A stretch of 64,000 nt of DNA from Flavobacteriaceae bacterium CG2_30_31_66 (GCA_001873065.1 MNYM01000017.1:1-64000), one strand, 5' to 3'; positions 1 through 8,789 are shown, counted from the first letter of the stretch. Program-made: numbers and translations. Notes: a model not told the origin generated them from the letters alone.

Positions 1-2
1 TA

Positions 3-236
3 AAAATTCTCTATTTATTGGAAGAAGAAAAAGAACTTTGTCCTTGTGATTTAGCCGATATTTTAGAAATGAGCATTCCTGCCGTTTCACAACACTTACG
101 CAAAATGAAAGATGGAAGTTTAATTCAAACCCGTCGCTCCGGGCAGACCATTTTTTATTCTTTGATAAAAGAGCAAACCGAACTATTAATCCCTTTTTTT
201 AAATCAATTAAAAATTCAAATAAACTAGTTGTATGA
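3..236 (+). CDS. ArsR/SmtB-family metalloregulator (5' end cut by window edge)
   Basis: This is a winged-helix repressor of the ArsR/SmtB type; it would bind operator DNA and release it on metal binding. The reading frame is open to the window edge, so the true start lies outside; a TTG at 18 is probably internal. The visible part has the ELCPCDLADIL segment, which matches the ELCVCD metal-binding helix of ArsR/CadC, followed by the recognition helix region SIPAVSQHLRKMKDGSLI and the wing RRSGQTIFYSL. The stop overlaps the next start as ATGA, so it is translationally coupled to the MerTP-like gene and most likely controls it. The inducing ion cannot be read from sequence; Hg(II), As(III) or Cd/Pb are possible. 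Confidence 0.85.
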   Translation, partial: KILYLLEEEKELCPCDLADILEMSIPAVSQHLRKMKDGSLIQTRRSGQTIFYSLIKEQTELLIPFFKSIKNSNKLVV

Positions 237-841
237 ACACAAAATCAAAATCTGGAAAATTGGCAGGAGCCAGTATTTTATCCGCAGTAGCAGCTTCTTT
301 ATGTTGCATTACGCCAGTTTTAGCATTGATTTCAGGAGCATCTGGAGTTGCTTCCACCTTTTCGTGGTTAGAACCTTTTCGCCCTTATTTGTTAGGAATA
401 ACAATTTTCGTATTGGCATTTGCCTGGTATCAAAAACTAAAACCAAAAACGGTAGGAGCAATTCAATGCGATTGTGAGGAAGACAACAAAAAACCATTTA
501 TGCAAACCAAAACATTTTTAGGAATTGTAACTGTGTTTGCGTGCTTGATGATGACATTTCCTTATTATGGACAAATTTTTTACCCAAAAGTAGATAGACA
601 AATTACTGTTGTTTCTTCCGAAAACATTCAAGAAGTAAAATTCAATGTTAGTGGAATGACTTGTGCTAGTTGTGAAGAACACGTTAAGAATGAAGTAAAT
701 AAATTACCCGGTATAGTAAGTGTTTCGGCTAACAGTAAAGAAGGAAATGCAATCGTTAAATTTGATAATTCCAAAACTTCAATTACTGAAATAGAAAAGA
801 CCATAAACAAAACAGGTTATACCATAACTTCAAAAAAATAA
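233..841 (+). CDS. merTP: MerTP-like mercuric/metal transporter with C-terminal HMA domain
   Basis: The 202-residue inner-membrane protein combines a MerT-like part with a MerP-like domain. The N-terminal half has hydrophobic segments at about 12-40 and 50-66, with the vicinal Cys24-Cys25 pair in LCCITP typical of MerT, and a second CDC motif near residue 80. A third hydrophobic segment lies at about 95-112. Residues about 135-200 form a heavy-metal-associated domain with GMTCASC (Cys144, Cys147). In known MerTP proteins the HMA cysteines pass Hg(II) to the membrane cysteine pair. It overlaps the upstream ArsR gene by four bases. No MerA reductase is seen downstream, so the fate of imported metal is unclear. 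Confidence 0.85.
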   Translation: MNTKSKSGKLAGASILSAVAASLCCITPVLALISGASGVASTFSWLEPFRPYLLGITIFVLAFAWYQKLKPKTVGAIQCDCEEDNKKPFMQTKTFLGIVTVFACLMMTFPYYGQIFYPKVDRQITVVSSENIQEVKFNVSGMTCASCEEHVKNEVNKLPGIVSVSANSKEGNAIVKFDNSKTSITEIEKTINKTGYTITSKK

Positions 842-846
842 ACAGG

Positions 847-1056
847 ATGAAAACACAATTAACATCAACTATAACTTGCCCTGAATGTGGACATAAAAAA
901 GAAGAAACAATGCCAACTGATGCTTGTCAATTCTTCTACGAATGCGAAAACTGCAAAAAGGTTTTACGACCATTAGATGGCGATTGTTGTGTGTATTGCA
1001 GTTATGGCAGCGTGGCTTGCCCATCAATTCAAGAGAAGAAAGATTGTTGTAAATAA
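847..1056 (+). CDS. GDCCVxC-domain small cysteine-rich protein
   Basis: This 69-residue protein has CPECGHKKEETMPTDACQ, CENCKK, then GDCCVYCSYGSVACP and a terminal CC. The GDCCVxC signature defines a small family known next to mercury/arsenic genes; some members are selenoproteins, but here all these positions are ordinary Cys codons. It starts five bases after merTP ends, so it is likely in the same operon. Function is not established; metal binding or trafficking is a reasonable inference from eleven cysteines in 69 residues. Confidence 0.8.
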   Translation: MKTQLTSTITCPECGHKKEETMPTDACQFFYECENCKKVLRPLDGDCCVYCSYGSVACPSIQEKKDCCK

Positions 1057-1129
1057 CATAAACTACTGTTAAATACTAAAAGTAAATTATCTTAAAACGC
1101 TAAATTCGTAAATCGTAAAACTATATTCT

Positions 1130-1798
1130 ATGAAAAAATTATTGTTTGCACTCCTAATTACAACTGTATTTGTTTCTTGTAAAAAAGAAGTTAAAGAAAT
1201 TAAAAAGGAAACAATTACAGCAGAACCTTCTATTGATTACGCCAATATAGGTATGGATACAACTTTAATTCCAAAAGGATTAAATGTGGGTGACAAAGCT
1301 CCTGAAATCACATTTACAACTGTCTATAATAAAAAAGAAACTTTGGCGTCATATTATGAAAAACAGCCTGTGGTAATTATTTTCTATCGTGGCTATTGGT
1401 GTCCGGTTTGTAACAAACACCTAACTGAATTTGCTGAAAAAGCTAAAGAAATTGAAGCAGCTGGAGCAAAACTAATCGCCATATCTTCTGAAAGTTATGA
1501 TAATGTTGCCAAGACAAAAGAACAAACTGGAGCTAATTTTACCATTATCTCTGATGCAGATGGAAGTATTAGAAAAGCTTTTGATGTTAATTTCAAAGTT
1601 ACCGAAGAGTATCAAGCAATGATACAAGACAAACTAAAAGCTTCAATTGCAGAAACTAATGCCAACAAACAAGCAGAACTTCCTGTTCCTGCTACTTTTA
1701 TTCTAGACAAAAACGGTAAAATTGTGTACAAGCAATTCAATCCCGATTATAAAGTAAGAGCATCAGTAGAAGACATTTTAAATAATTTACCGAAATAA
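1130..1798 (+). CDS. Peroxiredoxin-like (AhpC/TSA) lipoprotein
   Basis: A 222-residue predicted lipoprotein: signal peptide with lipobox ending at Cys17 (FVSC), a charged Lys/Glu-rich linker, then an AhpC/TSA thioredoxin fold. The active site is YRGYWCPVC (Cys91, Cys94), the arrangement of the peroxiredoxin-like family rather than classical 2-Cys AhpC. It probably reduces peroxides or thiols at the cell envelope. It lies 73 bases after the GDCCVxC gene on the same strand, so co-regulation with the metal-resistance genes is possible but not shown. Confidence 0.8.
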   Translation: MKKLLFALLITTVFVSCKKEVKEIKKETITAEPSIDYANIGMDTTLIPKGLNVGDKAPEITFTTVYNKKETLASYYEKQPVVIIFYRGYWCPVCNKHLTEFAEKAKEIEAAGAKLIAISSESYDNVAKTKEQTGANFTIISDADGSIRKAFDVNFKVTEEYQAMIQDKLKASIAETNANKQAELPVPATFILDKNGKIVYKQFNPDYKVRASVEDILNNLPK

Positions 1799-1877
1799 AA
1801 TTTAGTTAAGTTAATTATTATACCCAACGGGTTAAAATTGGAAGAGCATTACAAGAAATTGTGGTGTTTTTTTTTTA

Positions 1878-1906
1878 TGAAAAAGCGCGACTATCTTGTC
1901 GCACTT
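1878..1906 (-). terminator. Rho-independent terminator of the nucleoside hydrolase gene
   Basis: On the minus strand AAGTGCGAC pairs with GTCGCGCTT (nine pairs, one G-U), followed by TTTTTC. The hairpin overlaps the last codons and stop of the nucleoside hydrolase gene, which would end the minus-strand transcript here. Confidence 0.6.
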
Positions 1907-2853
1907 AATGTTTCTAAAATCTTTTCCTCAAAACCTTGCAAAGCTCTTCGGGCGTATTTGACTTTCTTTTTAGTCTTAAACTTATAGGACACTTCGAGGA
2001 AATTTTTATACGGTTTATTAGGTTGTATTTCTGGTGCATCATTTTTTTTATACGTCACTTTTATGGGAATGTTTTCATAATACGTAAAATATTCAGGATG
2101 CGTAACAATACCAAGAGTAGAACAATCAAAAGGAATAAAACCACGAACGCCAAAATACTTCTCGTTCAATTCCATCCAAGGTTGCACAACATCAAACAAC
2201 CATTTATCAGCTTCGTTAGTCCTATCCAAACTTGCTAAATCAATGTTGCCGATATGGGTGTAAGAACTGGGTTCATAACCTGCAAACTCTAACGGAATAG
2301 GGGAATTCAACAAGACATTCATTGAGGCTTCATCAAACTCATAATTATAGTCAAACACATTTAGTTTTCCATTACCCGGATTAAAAGGCAAATCGGGTGT
2401 TCTTGCAGCACAAATAACTACGCGTTCTATTTGCGAAATTATATCAGGATGATTTTTAACCAACGTAGCTATATTGGTCATTGGCCCAAGTGCCAAAATG
2501 GTCAGCTTCTCTTTTTTCAACGCTACATACAAAGCTCTTATTCCGTCATTTTCAGTCCCTAAATCATTGGCAAAAGCCGAACCTTTATACACAGGAATTG
2601 CTTTTCCTTTGTTGTGCCAATGCAATATCTTTTGAATAACACCATAACCATAATCCACATAAGTGATATTACTGATACCAACAATTTCGATTTGAGGTTG
2701 CTTGAGTGCCATTATCAGCGTAATGCCGTCATCAACTTCACGAGCTTCCTTATCGGGCATTCCAATCATAATATCGGTATCAAACCACACTTTGGTTTGT
2801 GCTTGTATTTGACTAGCAAACAATAAAGTCAGAAAGACTAGTTTAATTTTCAT
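1891..2853 (-). CDS. Exported nucleoside hydrolase (IUNH family)
   Basis: The protein matches inosine-uridine preferring nucleoside hydrolases, which cleave the N-glycosidic bond of ribonucleosides. The N-terminal calcium/ribose motif is present in variant form: FDTDIMIG (Asp25, Asp27) and EVDDG (Asp41, Asp42), with a short insertion between them. I chose the ATG at 2853, giving MKIKLVFLTLLFASQIQAQ, a clean signal peptide; an in-frame TTG two codons earlier is less likely. Export to periplasm or outer membrane is therefore predicted, which is unusual for strictly intracellular salvage and suits processing of imported nucleosides. It directly follows the phosphotransferase gene, about six bases downstream. 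Confidence 0.8.
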   Translation of the reverse strand: MKIKLVFLTLLFASQIQAQTKVWFDTDIMIGMPDKEAREVDDGITLIMALKQPQIEIVGISNITYVDYGYGVIQKILHWHNKGKAIPVYKGSAFANDLGTENDGIRALYVALKKEKLTILALGPMTNIATLVKNHPDIISQIERVVICAARTPDLPFNPGNGKLNVFDYNYEFDEASMNVLLNSPIPLEFAGYEPSSYTHIGNIDLASLDRTNEADKWLFDVVQPWMELNEKYFGVRGFIPFDCSTLGIVTHPEYFTYYENIPIKVTYKKNDAPEIQPNKPYKNFLEVSYKFKTKKKVKYARRALQGFEEKILETLSATR

Positions 2854-2859
2854 TTTCAA

Positions 2860-3849
2860 TTATTTTAAAATTAAAGTCTTTGCAAACTCCAACAATTGTT
2901 TTTTTGTTTTCAAATCCATTTGAAGGGGCAATTGAGCCAGTCCAATTAGTCGTCGCATAATTTCAACACCTGTAAAACCATTTAAAATATCTAAATTCAA
3001 TTCAGGAAAAGTTTCATATTCGTTGATTACAATCGAATGTAAAGTTGCATCTTGTTGTGTTAAGTATAAGTGTGCTAATAAAACACCCAAATCAAATTCT
3101 CTCGAACCATAATAACAAAATTCAGGATCAATAACTTTTATCCCATCAGCTGTTTTCAACCAACTGCCCGGATAATAATCACCGTGCAAAAGATACTTTC
3201 CGTTAGAGAGATAAAGTGAGCCTAATAATTCAATTTGCTTTTTTAGTTCAGCATCTTGTTTATATAGCAAAGCCAATTCTTGCAAACCTTCTTCAACCGA
3301 ATTCAAATCAAAACCATTATCATCAATAAACGGATAATGAAAAATATGTTCGTGGTTGAGCTTTCGCAATTCTAAATTTGACAGTTCATCATCAATAATT
3401 GTTTTTTGAAAAGAAGCGTGTAAGCCATTCAAATAAGCAATTAATTCCCTTAATTCGTCACCTTTTAACTGATGCTGTAAGTCATACAAAGCAGTAAAAT
3501 CATTGGCTTTGCCCAAATCTTCTATTACCATTAGATTATTTTCAGCGTCAATTCCTATCAATTTTGGCATAAATTTTTGAACCTTTTTATCGGTCGAAAT
3601 CTTTTCATAAAAAGCACTTTCGGTAATAACACGCTTTTCTGGCGCAGCAACTTGCGGATATTTTTCGACATAAGCCCGAGATTGTTTTACAATAAAAGTT
3701 CTCTTTCCTGTATCGACACGCAACACATAATTCATATTGCCTTCGCCCGGTTTTGATAATGAAACTACTTTTTCATCAAGACCAAGCCATTGTTTTTTTT
3801 GTAAATAAATTGCCAATTCCTTTGGCTCATTTGCATTGAGTATAAACAT
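2860..3849 (-). CDS. APH-fold phosphotransferase, methylthioribose-kinase-like
   Basis: A 329-residue cytoplasmic kinase of the aminoglycoside phosphotransferase fold. Visible motifs are the ATP-binding lysine in FIVKQS (Lys55), the catalytic LLHGDYYPGSW (His222, Asp224) and the metal-binding Asp241 in VIDPEF. The HGDYYPGSWL context resembles 5-methylthioribose kinase more than antibiotic kinases. No MtnA/MtnB-type genes are nearby, so the substrate is probably another ribose derivative. The tight link to a nucleoside hydrolase suggests it phosphorylates the sugar released from a nucleoside; this is inference. Confidence 0.7.
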   Translation of the reverse strand: MFILNANEPKELAIYLQKKQWLGLDEKVVSLSKPGEGNMNYVLRVDTGKRTFIVKQSRAYVEKYPQVAAPEKRVITESAFYEKISTDKKVQKFMPKLIGIDAENNLMVIEDLGKANDFTALYDLQHQLKGDELRELIAYLNGLHASFQKTIIDDELSNLELRKLNHEHIFHYPFIDDNGFDLNSVEEGLQELALLYKQDAELKKQIELLGSLYLSNGKYLLHGDYYPGSWLKTADGIKVIDPEFCYYGSREFDLGVLLAHLYLTQQDATLHSIVINEYETFPELNLDILNGFTGVEIMRRLIGLAQLPLQMDLKTKKQLLEFAKTLILK

Positions 3850-3862
3850 ATTTTTATTTTTT

Positions 3863-3920
3863 AAACCATTAAAGTATTGAGCAATTCAAAACTTAATGAA
3901 ACTTAATACCTTAATGGTTT
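3863..3920 (-). other. Hairpin between TonB receptor and phosphotransferase genes
   Basis: A 16-bp imperfect inverted repeat (AAACCATTAA arm at 3911-3920 against 3863-3872, extended to AATACC/GTATT) fills the 80-base gap between the receptor stop and the kinase start. On the minus strand the descending arm is followed by A-rich sequence rather than a U-tract, so it may act as an mRNA 3'-end stabiliser or attenuator more than a full terminator. Confidence 0.45.
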
Positions 3921-3929
3921 TACTTTCTT

Positions 3930-6905
3930 TTAAAACAAATACCGCACACCAAATTGAAACTGTCTTGGTGGAGAAGCATTTCGTTGCGTAAACAAACCAC
4001 TGGCACTAGAGCCGCCTTGAATTTGATTACTTTGAGTAGCATTGTTACTATAACCACTTAAGTTTTCAGCATTGAACACATTAAAAACATCAGCTCTCAA
4101 TTCCAATTTGTTGTTCCCTGAAATCTTAAATTGATGTTGCAAACCAATATCAAAAGTAGTACTCCAAGGCAAACGGTCGTTGTTTCTGCTTTCGCCTGGG
4201 TAACGGTCGCTATTGCCTTGATAGGCATCACTAAAACCAGAACCATCACCATTCAAATCAGTAGTTCCAAATCCTAACGGAATTCTATTAATTGGCTGAC
4301 CACTTTGCAACAATCCTGCTAAAGTAATGGTTGTTCCTGTAAACGGATAATAACTGTAAATTCCGTTAATGTTGTGCGTCCTGTCATTAATCGAATAACC
4401 CCATTCGTTGCCATAATTATTGCCATCCATTGCTCTAAAATTAATATCTTCAGTATCATTCTTCAATGATGATAAAGTATAATTTAATCGGTAAGAATAA
4501 TTATCGTTTCCTCTTGCTTTTTGATAATTCATACTCAAAGCATAATAACTCGATTTTCCTTCGGTTTCGCTCATTACCACATTTCTGGCTACACCAGTAA
4601 TAGTATTTCCGTTGATAGTTGCTGTTCCTCCAACAATTGGTATTGGTCTGGTAGCATCGGCTTCTGCTGGAGTTCTAATAATTACATTATTTGGGTCAAT
4701 GTTATATTCGGCAGCAGCATTCAAATTTCGCAAACGGAATAAATTTTCACCACGATTATGAACCAAATCTACAAAAAACAATTTGTTCTCATCAGCCTGA
4801 ACTTGATACCCCAACACAAATTGATGTGAATACGGATTGTTATAACCATTCGGATTTAAAATTCTTCTTTCGTTAGAAAAAGCTCCTTCTCGTTGGCTTT
4901 GTAATTGATCTCCAGATGGTCCTTGCAAATAAGTAACACCTGATAAATTTGCCGAAATATTTCCATTAAAGGTAATCGCATCAAGATTAGTATTGGCAGG
5001 TAAAATTCCTATATTGATAAATTCTTGTAACTGCACTCTATAATCTGCCGATTTGGTATTTTGTTGTAAGGCATCACTATAAATTGCATAGTTTATTTTG
5101 TCATAAGCAATACCATATCCACCACGAATACTACTGTTATTGGTTACTTTATAATTGAAATTAAAGCGTGGAGCTAAATTATTGTAATCGCCTTTATCAT
5201 TTCCTCCTTTTGATAAATTATCATAATCATAACGCAATCCTAAAGTAATATTTAATTTATCTGTTACAGACCACAAATCTTCAATATACGCTGAATAAAT
5301 ATCTTGATGTTTACCAAATGAAGTCGGTCGCAACTCTACATTATAGTTAGTAACCGTTGCATCTGACGGTATATCATTGATGCCTAAATTACTACCAACA
5401 CCACTTGCGTTGATAGCATCTATTTGAGCTTGAGTAAGTTTCACGGTATAATTACCGTTTGGATTGCCACCACCAAACAATTCGTGATTACCTCTAATAT
5501 AATTTAACCCCGATTTAATGGTGTGATTGTCTAAATAATATTTGAATTTTTGTTGCACTTGCACTGTGTTTTCAACAGCATTAAACAAATAACCTGGATG
5601 GCCTAAAATTGCCAATGTTTCATCATTTGTTCCTAAAACAACAACTTGCGGAGAATTTGCATCTAAAGGATTAGCATAATCCCAGTTAAAACGGCTGTAT
5701 TGAATATTAGTTTCTCCACTTATTCTTCCAAAATTATATGAGTTTTTCAAAGCCAACAATACACTATTTCGTTTTTGCGTATTTGCAGAAGAAGGAAAAG
5801 CGACACCGCCTTCTAATCCGCCACCTTGTCGCTCAATATCGATTAAACCTACATTGGCACGAAGTGAACTTCTGAAATTTTTATTCCAAAGTTGGTCAAT
5901 TTTAGAAGAAAAATAATTAAACGTATTGTTTCCTCTAACCGTTTCAGTAATACCAAAAGCGGGAACATTTAATAAATTGTCTTTTACATCGGTAGTATGT
6001 TCAAAATTGAAATAATAAAAAGTTTTATCTTTTACAAAAGCACCGCCAACTCCGCCACCCGCTTGATAACGAGCAAAACCATCTTTTACTTGATTGCCCG
6101 ATAAATCACGTTGAGCAAAATCAGATTTGCCATCAATTGATGGTCCAGGACGAGTGATAAAAAAACTTTCTCCAGTCATTTTATTAGATCCAGAACGTGG
6201 CGTAATATCTACAACACCGCTTCCTGTAAGTCCGTATTCTGCCGAAAAATTACTGGTCAATACCGTAATGTCCTTAACAAAACCTGATGGAATATTGAAT
6301 TTTTGTCCGCCAAGAAAACGTTCATTATTGTCCATTCCGTCAATTAAATAGGAAGTGAACAAAGAATTGGCTCCGTTGATACTCACATTTGGAGCTTCTG
6401 GATAAAATCCTGTGGCTTGGGTAACATTGGGCAATCGATATAATACTCTTGTAATGTCACGACCTTCAACAGGAATTTCCTGAATTTCGGCAGCTTTTAA
6501 TTCCGAAGAAACTTCGGCATCACGACGGTTAATTTTTGAAGTAGAATTAGCAGAAATAACAACTTCTTGTAATGTTTGTGTCGTGTTTTTTCGTAAAACC
6601 AAAATAACATTAGGATTTTGATTAGAACGAATACTCAAAATATCAGAACTTTCGGCTGCATAATCAGTTGTTTCTTCAAACAAAACTTGATAACCGTCAA
6701 GAGCAGGAATATTTCTGAAAATTGCTTTTCCTTGCACATTAGTGGTTTGCTCTATTGAAATATTTCTGGTAGTATTTGATAATTTAATAGTAAGATTTGA
6801 AACTGGTTTTTGCGTTTCAAAATCAATAACAGAGACTGTAAGATCTTCTTGAGCGAATGCTATTGTAGAAATACATAGCAAAGCCCATAAGAAAAATGAC
6901 TTCAT
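3930..6905 (-). CDS. TonB-dependent receptor, carboxypeptidase-regulatory/Oar-like
   Basis: The 991-residue outer-membrane protein has a signal peptide ending AFAQ, an N-terminal carboxypeptidase-regulatory-like beta-sandwich (about 20-115), a plug domain (about 130-235, with VEGRDITRVLYRLPNV and LIDGMDNNE) and a long beta-barrel ending in ...FQFGVRYLF with the terminal aromatic residue. Order and length fit the Oar-like subgroup of TonB-dependent receptors. The substrate cannot be read directly; no SusD partner is next to it, so it is not a classical SusCD pair. Its position between a nucleotidyl/glycosyl-transferase-like gene and a kinase/nucleoside hydrolase pair suggests a small sugar- or nucleoside-containing ligand. 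Confidence 0.85.
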   Translation of the reverse strand: MKSFFLWALLCISTIAFAQEDLTVSVIDFETQKPVSNLTIKLSNTTRNISIEQTTNVQGKAIFRNIPALDGYQVLFEETTDYAAESSDILSIRSNQNPNVILVLRKNTTQTLQEVVISANSTSKINRRDAEVSSELKAAEIQEIPVEGRDITRVLYRLPNVTQATGFYPEAPNVSINGANSLFTSYLIDGMDNNERFLGGQKFNIPSGFVKDITVLTSNFSAEYGLTGSGVVDITPRSGSNKMTGESFFITRPGPSIDGKSDFAQRDLSGNQVKDGFARYQAGGGVGGAFVKDKTFYYFNFEHTTDVKDNLLNVPAFGITETVRGNNTFNYFSSKIDQLWNKNFRSSLRANVGLIDIERQGGGLEGGVAFPSSANTQKRNSVLLALKNSYNFGRISGETNIQYSRFNWDYANPLDANSPQVVVLGTNDETLAILGHPGYLFNAVENTVQVQQKFKYYLDNHTIKSGLNYIRGNHELFGGGNPNGNYTVKLTQAQIDAINASGVGSNLGINDIPSDATVTNYNVELRPTSFGKHQDIYSAYIEDLWSVTDKLNITLGLRYDYDNLSKGGNDKGDYNNLAPRFNFNYKVTNNSSIRGGYGIAYDKINYAIYSDALQQNTKSADYRVQLQEFINIGILPANTNLDAITFNGNISANLSGVTYLQGPSGDQLQSQREGAFSNERRILNPNGYNNPYSHQFVLGYQVQADENKLFFVDLVHNRGENLFRLRNLNAAAEYNIDPNNVIIRTPAEADATRPIPIVGGTATINGNTITGVARNVVMSETEGKSSYYALSMNYQKARGNDNYSYRLNYTLSSLKNDTEDINFRAMDGNNYGNEWGYSINDRTHNINGIYSYYPFTGTTITLAGLLQSGQPINRIPLGFGTTDLNGDGSGFSDAYQGNSDRYPGESRNNDRLPWSTTFDIGLQHQFKISGNNKLELRADVFNVFNAENLSGYSNNATQSNQIQGGSSASGLFTQRNASPPRQFQFGVRYLF

Positions 6906-6951
6906 TGGATAAAATAATTAGTTAAAAAAAGGATGAGATCTAAACGAGAAT

Positions 6952-7650
6952 TTAGAATGAAAAAGGAGAACCTTTGTTGAAGTCTAAAAAGTCAAATTCA
7001 TAAGATAAAAAAGAGGTTTCATAATCAGGGACAACCGTTTTATTTTGAAGTAAGGAAAGAATTACATTTTTAAAACTATCTGAAAAAGATAATTTATGTA
7101 CTGCTTTTTTAAAATCAAATGCCGAATTACAATCATTCAAACTTGGCGTAAACGCAGTTTTTATTTCTCCGAAAAGCTGTTTTAATTCATCAAAAACAAA
7201 TCGAGTTTGCCAAGCAATAGTTGCAAATTCATTAGCGTTAAAACTAGATTTTGAAACCCCAATCAAATACGCACCACCATTAAAATCGGCTCCAAGAACA
7301 GCATCGTTTTTTTGTAGTTTGTGGCTTGTATCGAGTAAATGTTTTGCTTGTAATTCTAAACAATCATTACCAATAACAATTACTTTTTCAAAACCTTTAT
7401 TAAAAATTGTCTGTATAGAATGTGTGATTTTTTCGCCAAAAGTGTTACCTATTTGGGTGTTTTCATCAGAAATAAAATAAGGAATATAGGTTTTTTGAAT
7501 GGTTTGCAAAACCTTTTCATTCATTTTTTTCCACAACAAACTATTTTGCTTTTTTTGGCAAACAATTGGTTTTGAAACACTTTCCACCTTTTCGCTTTGT
7601 GCAAAAAGAAGTATGGCGGTTGAGGTAGAATAATCCTTTGATAAAATCAT
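6952..7650 (-). CDS. DUF2064 / TIGR04282-type transferase
   Basis: A 232-residue GT-A-fold protein. Recognisable parts are AILLFAQS near the start, the segment FEKVIVIGNDCLEL, and GADFNGGAYLIGVS, matching the DUF2064 family (CofC/nucleotidyltransferase-like, TIGR04282). Members are annotated as radical-SAM/arsenosugar-associated glycosyltransferases. The usual KxG..K region at the N-terminus is short or altered here. It is the first gene of the minus-strand set leading into the TonB receptor (46 bases away). The actual donor and acceptor are unknown; the arsenosugar link is by family annotation only. Confidence 0.65.
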   Translation of the reverse strand: MILSKDYSTSTAILLFAQSEKVESVSKPIVCQKKQNSLLWKKMNEKVLQTIQKTYIPYFISDENTQIGNTFGEKITHSIQTIFNKGFEKVIVIGNDCLELQAKHLLDTSHKLQKNDAVLGADFNGGAYLIGVSKSSFNANEFATIAWQTRFVFDELKQLFGEIKTAFTPSLNDCNSAFDFKKAVHKLSFSDSFKNVILSLLQNKTVVPDYETSFLSYEFDFLDFNKGSPFSF

Positions 7651-7800
7651 AAGGAGTTAGACGCAAGTAGTATTCAATCCTGACAGATAATTTTGATTTT
7701 TTTGCAAAATATAAAATTTACATTCCCATCGTCAGGAAATCAATCTCGCTACGTCTATACCAACATAAAAATAAATTAAACCCAAAAGTAAGTATAAATT

Positions 7801-8226
7801 ATGGCCACAAACATTAAACTCAAAAACCTGTCAACAGGATACCAAACCATTATTAGTAACGGAAGACACAGCATCATTGGAGACGAACCTATTAACAGCA
7901 AAGGAACCGATTTAGGCTTTTCGCCAACAGACTTAATTTTATCAAGTATTGGAATGTGCAAAGTGGCAACCGTTCGTTTCATTGCTCGCAAAAACGGTTG
8001 GGAAATAGGAAACGTAGAAGCCGAACTAGATCAAGTAGTAAAACGTGGCGAAAATGGGAAACTTTCAACAGCGGTAAATGTGTCTATTTCTATTGAAGGC
8101 GATATTACCGAGGAACAAAGAACAGAATTACTCAATCAAGCCGATGCTTGTTATGTGCACAGAATGATTGAAGGCGAATGGAATATTGAAAAAGCAACTG
8201 CTTTAAACGAACTGGCTTTAGTATAA
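7801..8226 (+). CDS. OsmC-family peroxidase-like protein
   Basis: A 141-residue OsmC-fold protein. The two family cysteines are present (Cys53 in GMCKVATV and Cys117 in ADACYVHRM), the pair that reduces organic hydroperoxides in OsmC/Ohr. The GT(D/N)LGFSPTDLILSSIGMC stretch is typical. It lies divergent to the DUF2064 gene and 18 bases before a thioredoxin-like gene that could serve as its reductant or simply share stress control. Cytoplasmic. Confidence 0.85.
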   Translation: MATNIKLKNLSTGYQTIISNGRHSIIGDEPINSKGTDLGFSPTDLILSSIGMCKVATVRFIARKNGWEIGNVEAELDQVVKRGENGKLSTAVNVSISIEGDITEEQRTELLNQADACYVHRMIEGEWNIEKATALNELALV

Positions 8227-8244
8227 ATTTAAAAATAAAGAAAT

Positions 8245-8688
8245 ATGAAAACTATCTTATTTATCGGATTATTAGCTTTCGTTGCCTTTGGAATATACAG
8301 TTTTAAAAATCCAAAAGTGGATTTCAAAGAAAACACAGTAGATGGAATACAATTTTTTAAAGGAACGTTTCAAGAAGCATTAGAAAAAGCTAAAACAGAA
8401 AACAAACCTATCTTTTTAGATATTTACGCTACTTGGTGTGGTCCGTGCAAAATGCTAAAAAAACATACCTTTTCAGATAAAGAAGTTGGGGATTATTACA
8501 ATGCAAACTATATTAACATTGCAGTTGATGGCGAAACAAAAGAAGGTCGTAAATTAGCAAATAATTTCAGTATTCAAGGTTATCCAACCTTGTTGATTTT
8601 AGACAAGAATGGAAAACAAGTAGCCAAACAAGTAGGATTTGTTGAACCACATATTTTAGTCAATTTTGGTAAAAGTATTGTTCCTTAA
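8245..8688 (+). CDS. Thioredoxin-family protein, membrane-anchored or periplasmic
   Basis: The 147-residue protein begins with a hydrophobic segment (about 3-20) that would anchor or export it, followed by a thioredoxin fold with the active site WCGPC (Cys65, Cys68) and the cis-proline loop GYPTLL. It resembles DsbD-gamma-like/thioredoxin_7 proteins rather than cytosolic TrxA. It follows the OsmC gene after 18 bases, so the two likely form an operon dealing with oxidised thiols. Confidence 0.8.
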   Translation: MKTILFIGLLAFVAFGIYSFKNPKVDFKENTVDGIQFFKGTFQEALEKAKTENKPIFLDIYATWCGPCKMLKKHTFSDKEVGDYYNANYINIAVDGETKEGRKLANNFSIQGYPTLLILDKNGKQVAKQVGFVEPHILVNFGKSIVP

Positions 8689-8729
8689 ACAATAAATAAT
8701 GATATTTTTTCAATTTAGTTTGTTTTGAT

Positions 8730-8760
8730 GAAAGACACTTTCGTAATGGGAGTATCTTTC
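8730..8760 (+). terminator. Possible terminator after the thioredoxin gene
   Basis: GAAAGA-C-ACT pairs with AGT-A-TCTTTC (one internal mismatch), 42 bases after the stop, followed by TATTTTATT. The U-run is interrupted, so this is a weak candidate. Confidence 0.35.
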
Positions 8761-8789
8761 TATTTTATTAATCTTTAAAACAGTAAATT

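Noticed and set aside
2860..3849. Aminoglycoside resistance kinase
   Set aside because: The HGDYYPGSW context is nearer to methylthioribose kinase, and the neighbours are nucleoside genes.
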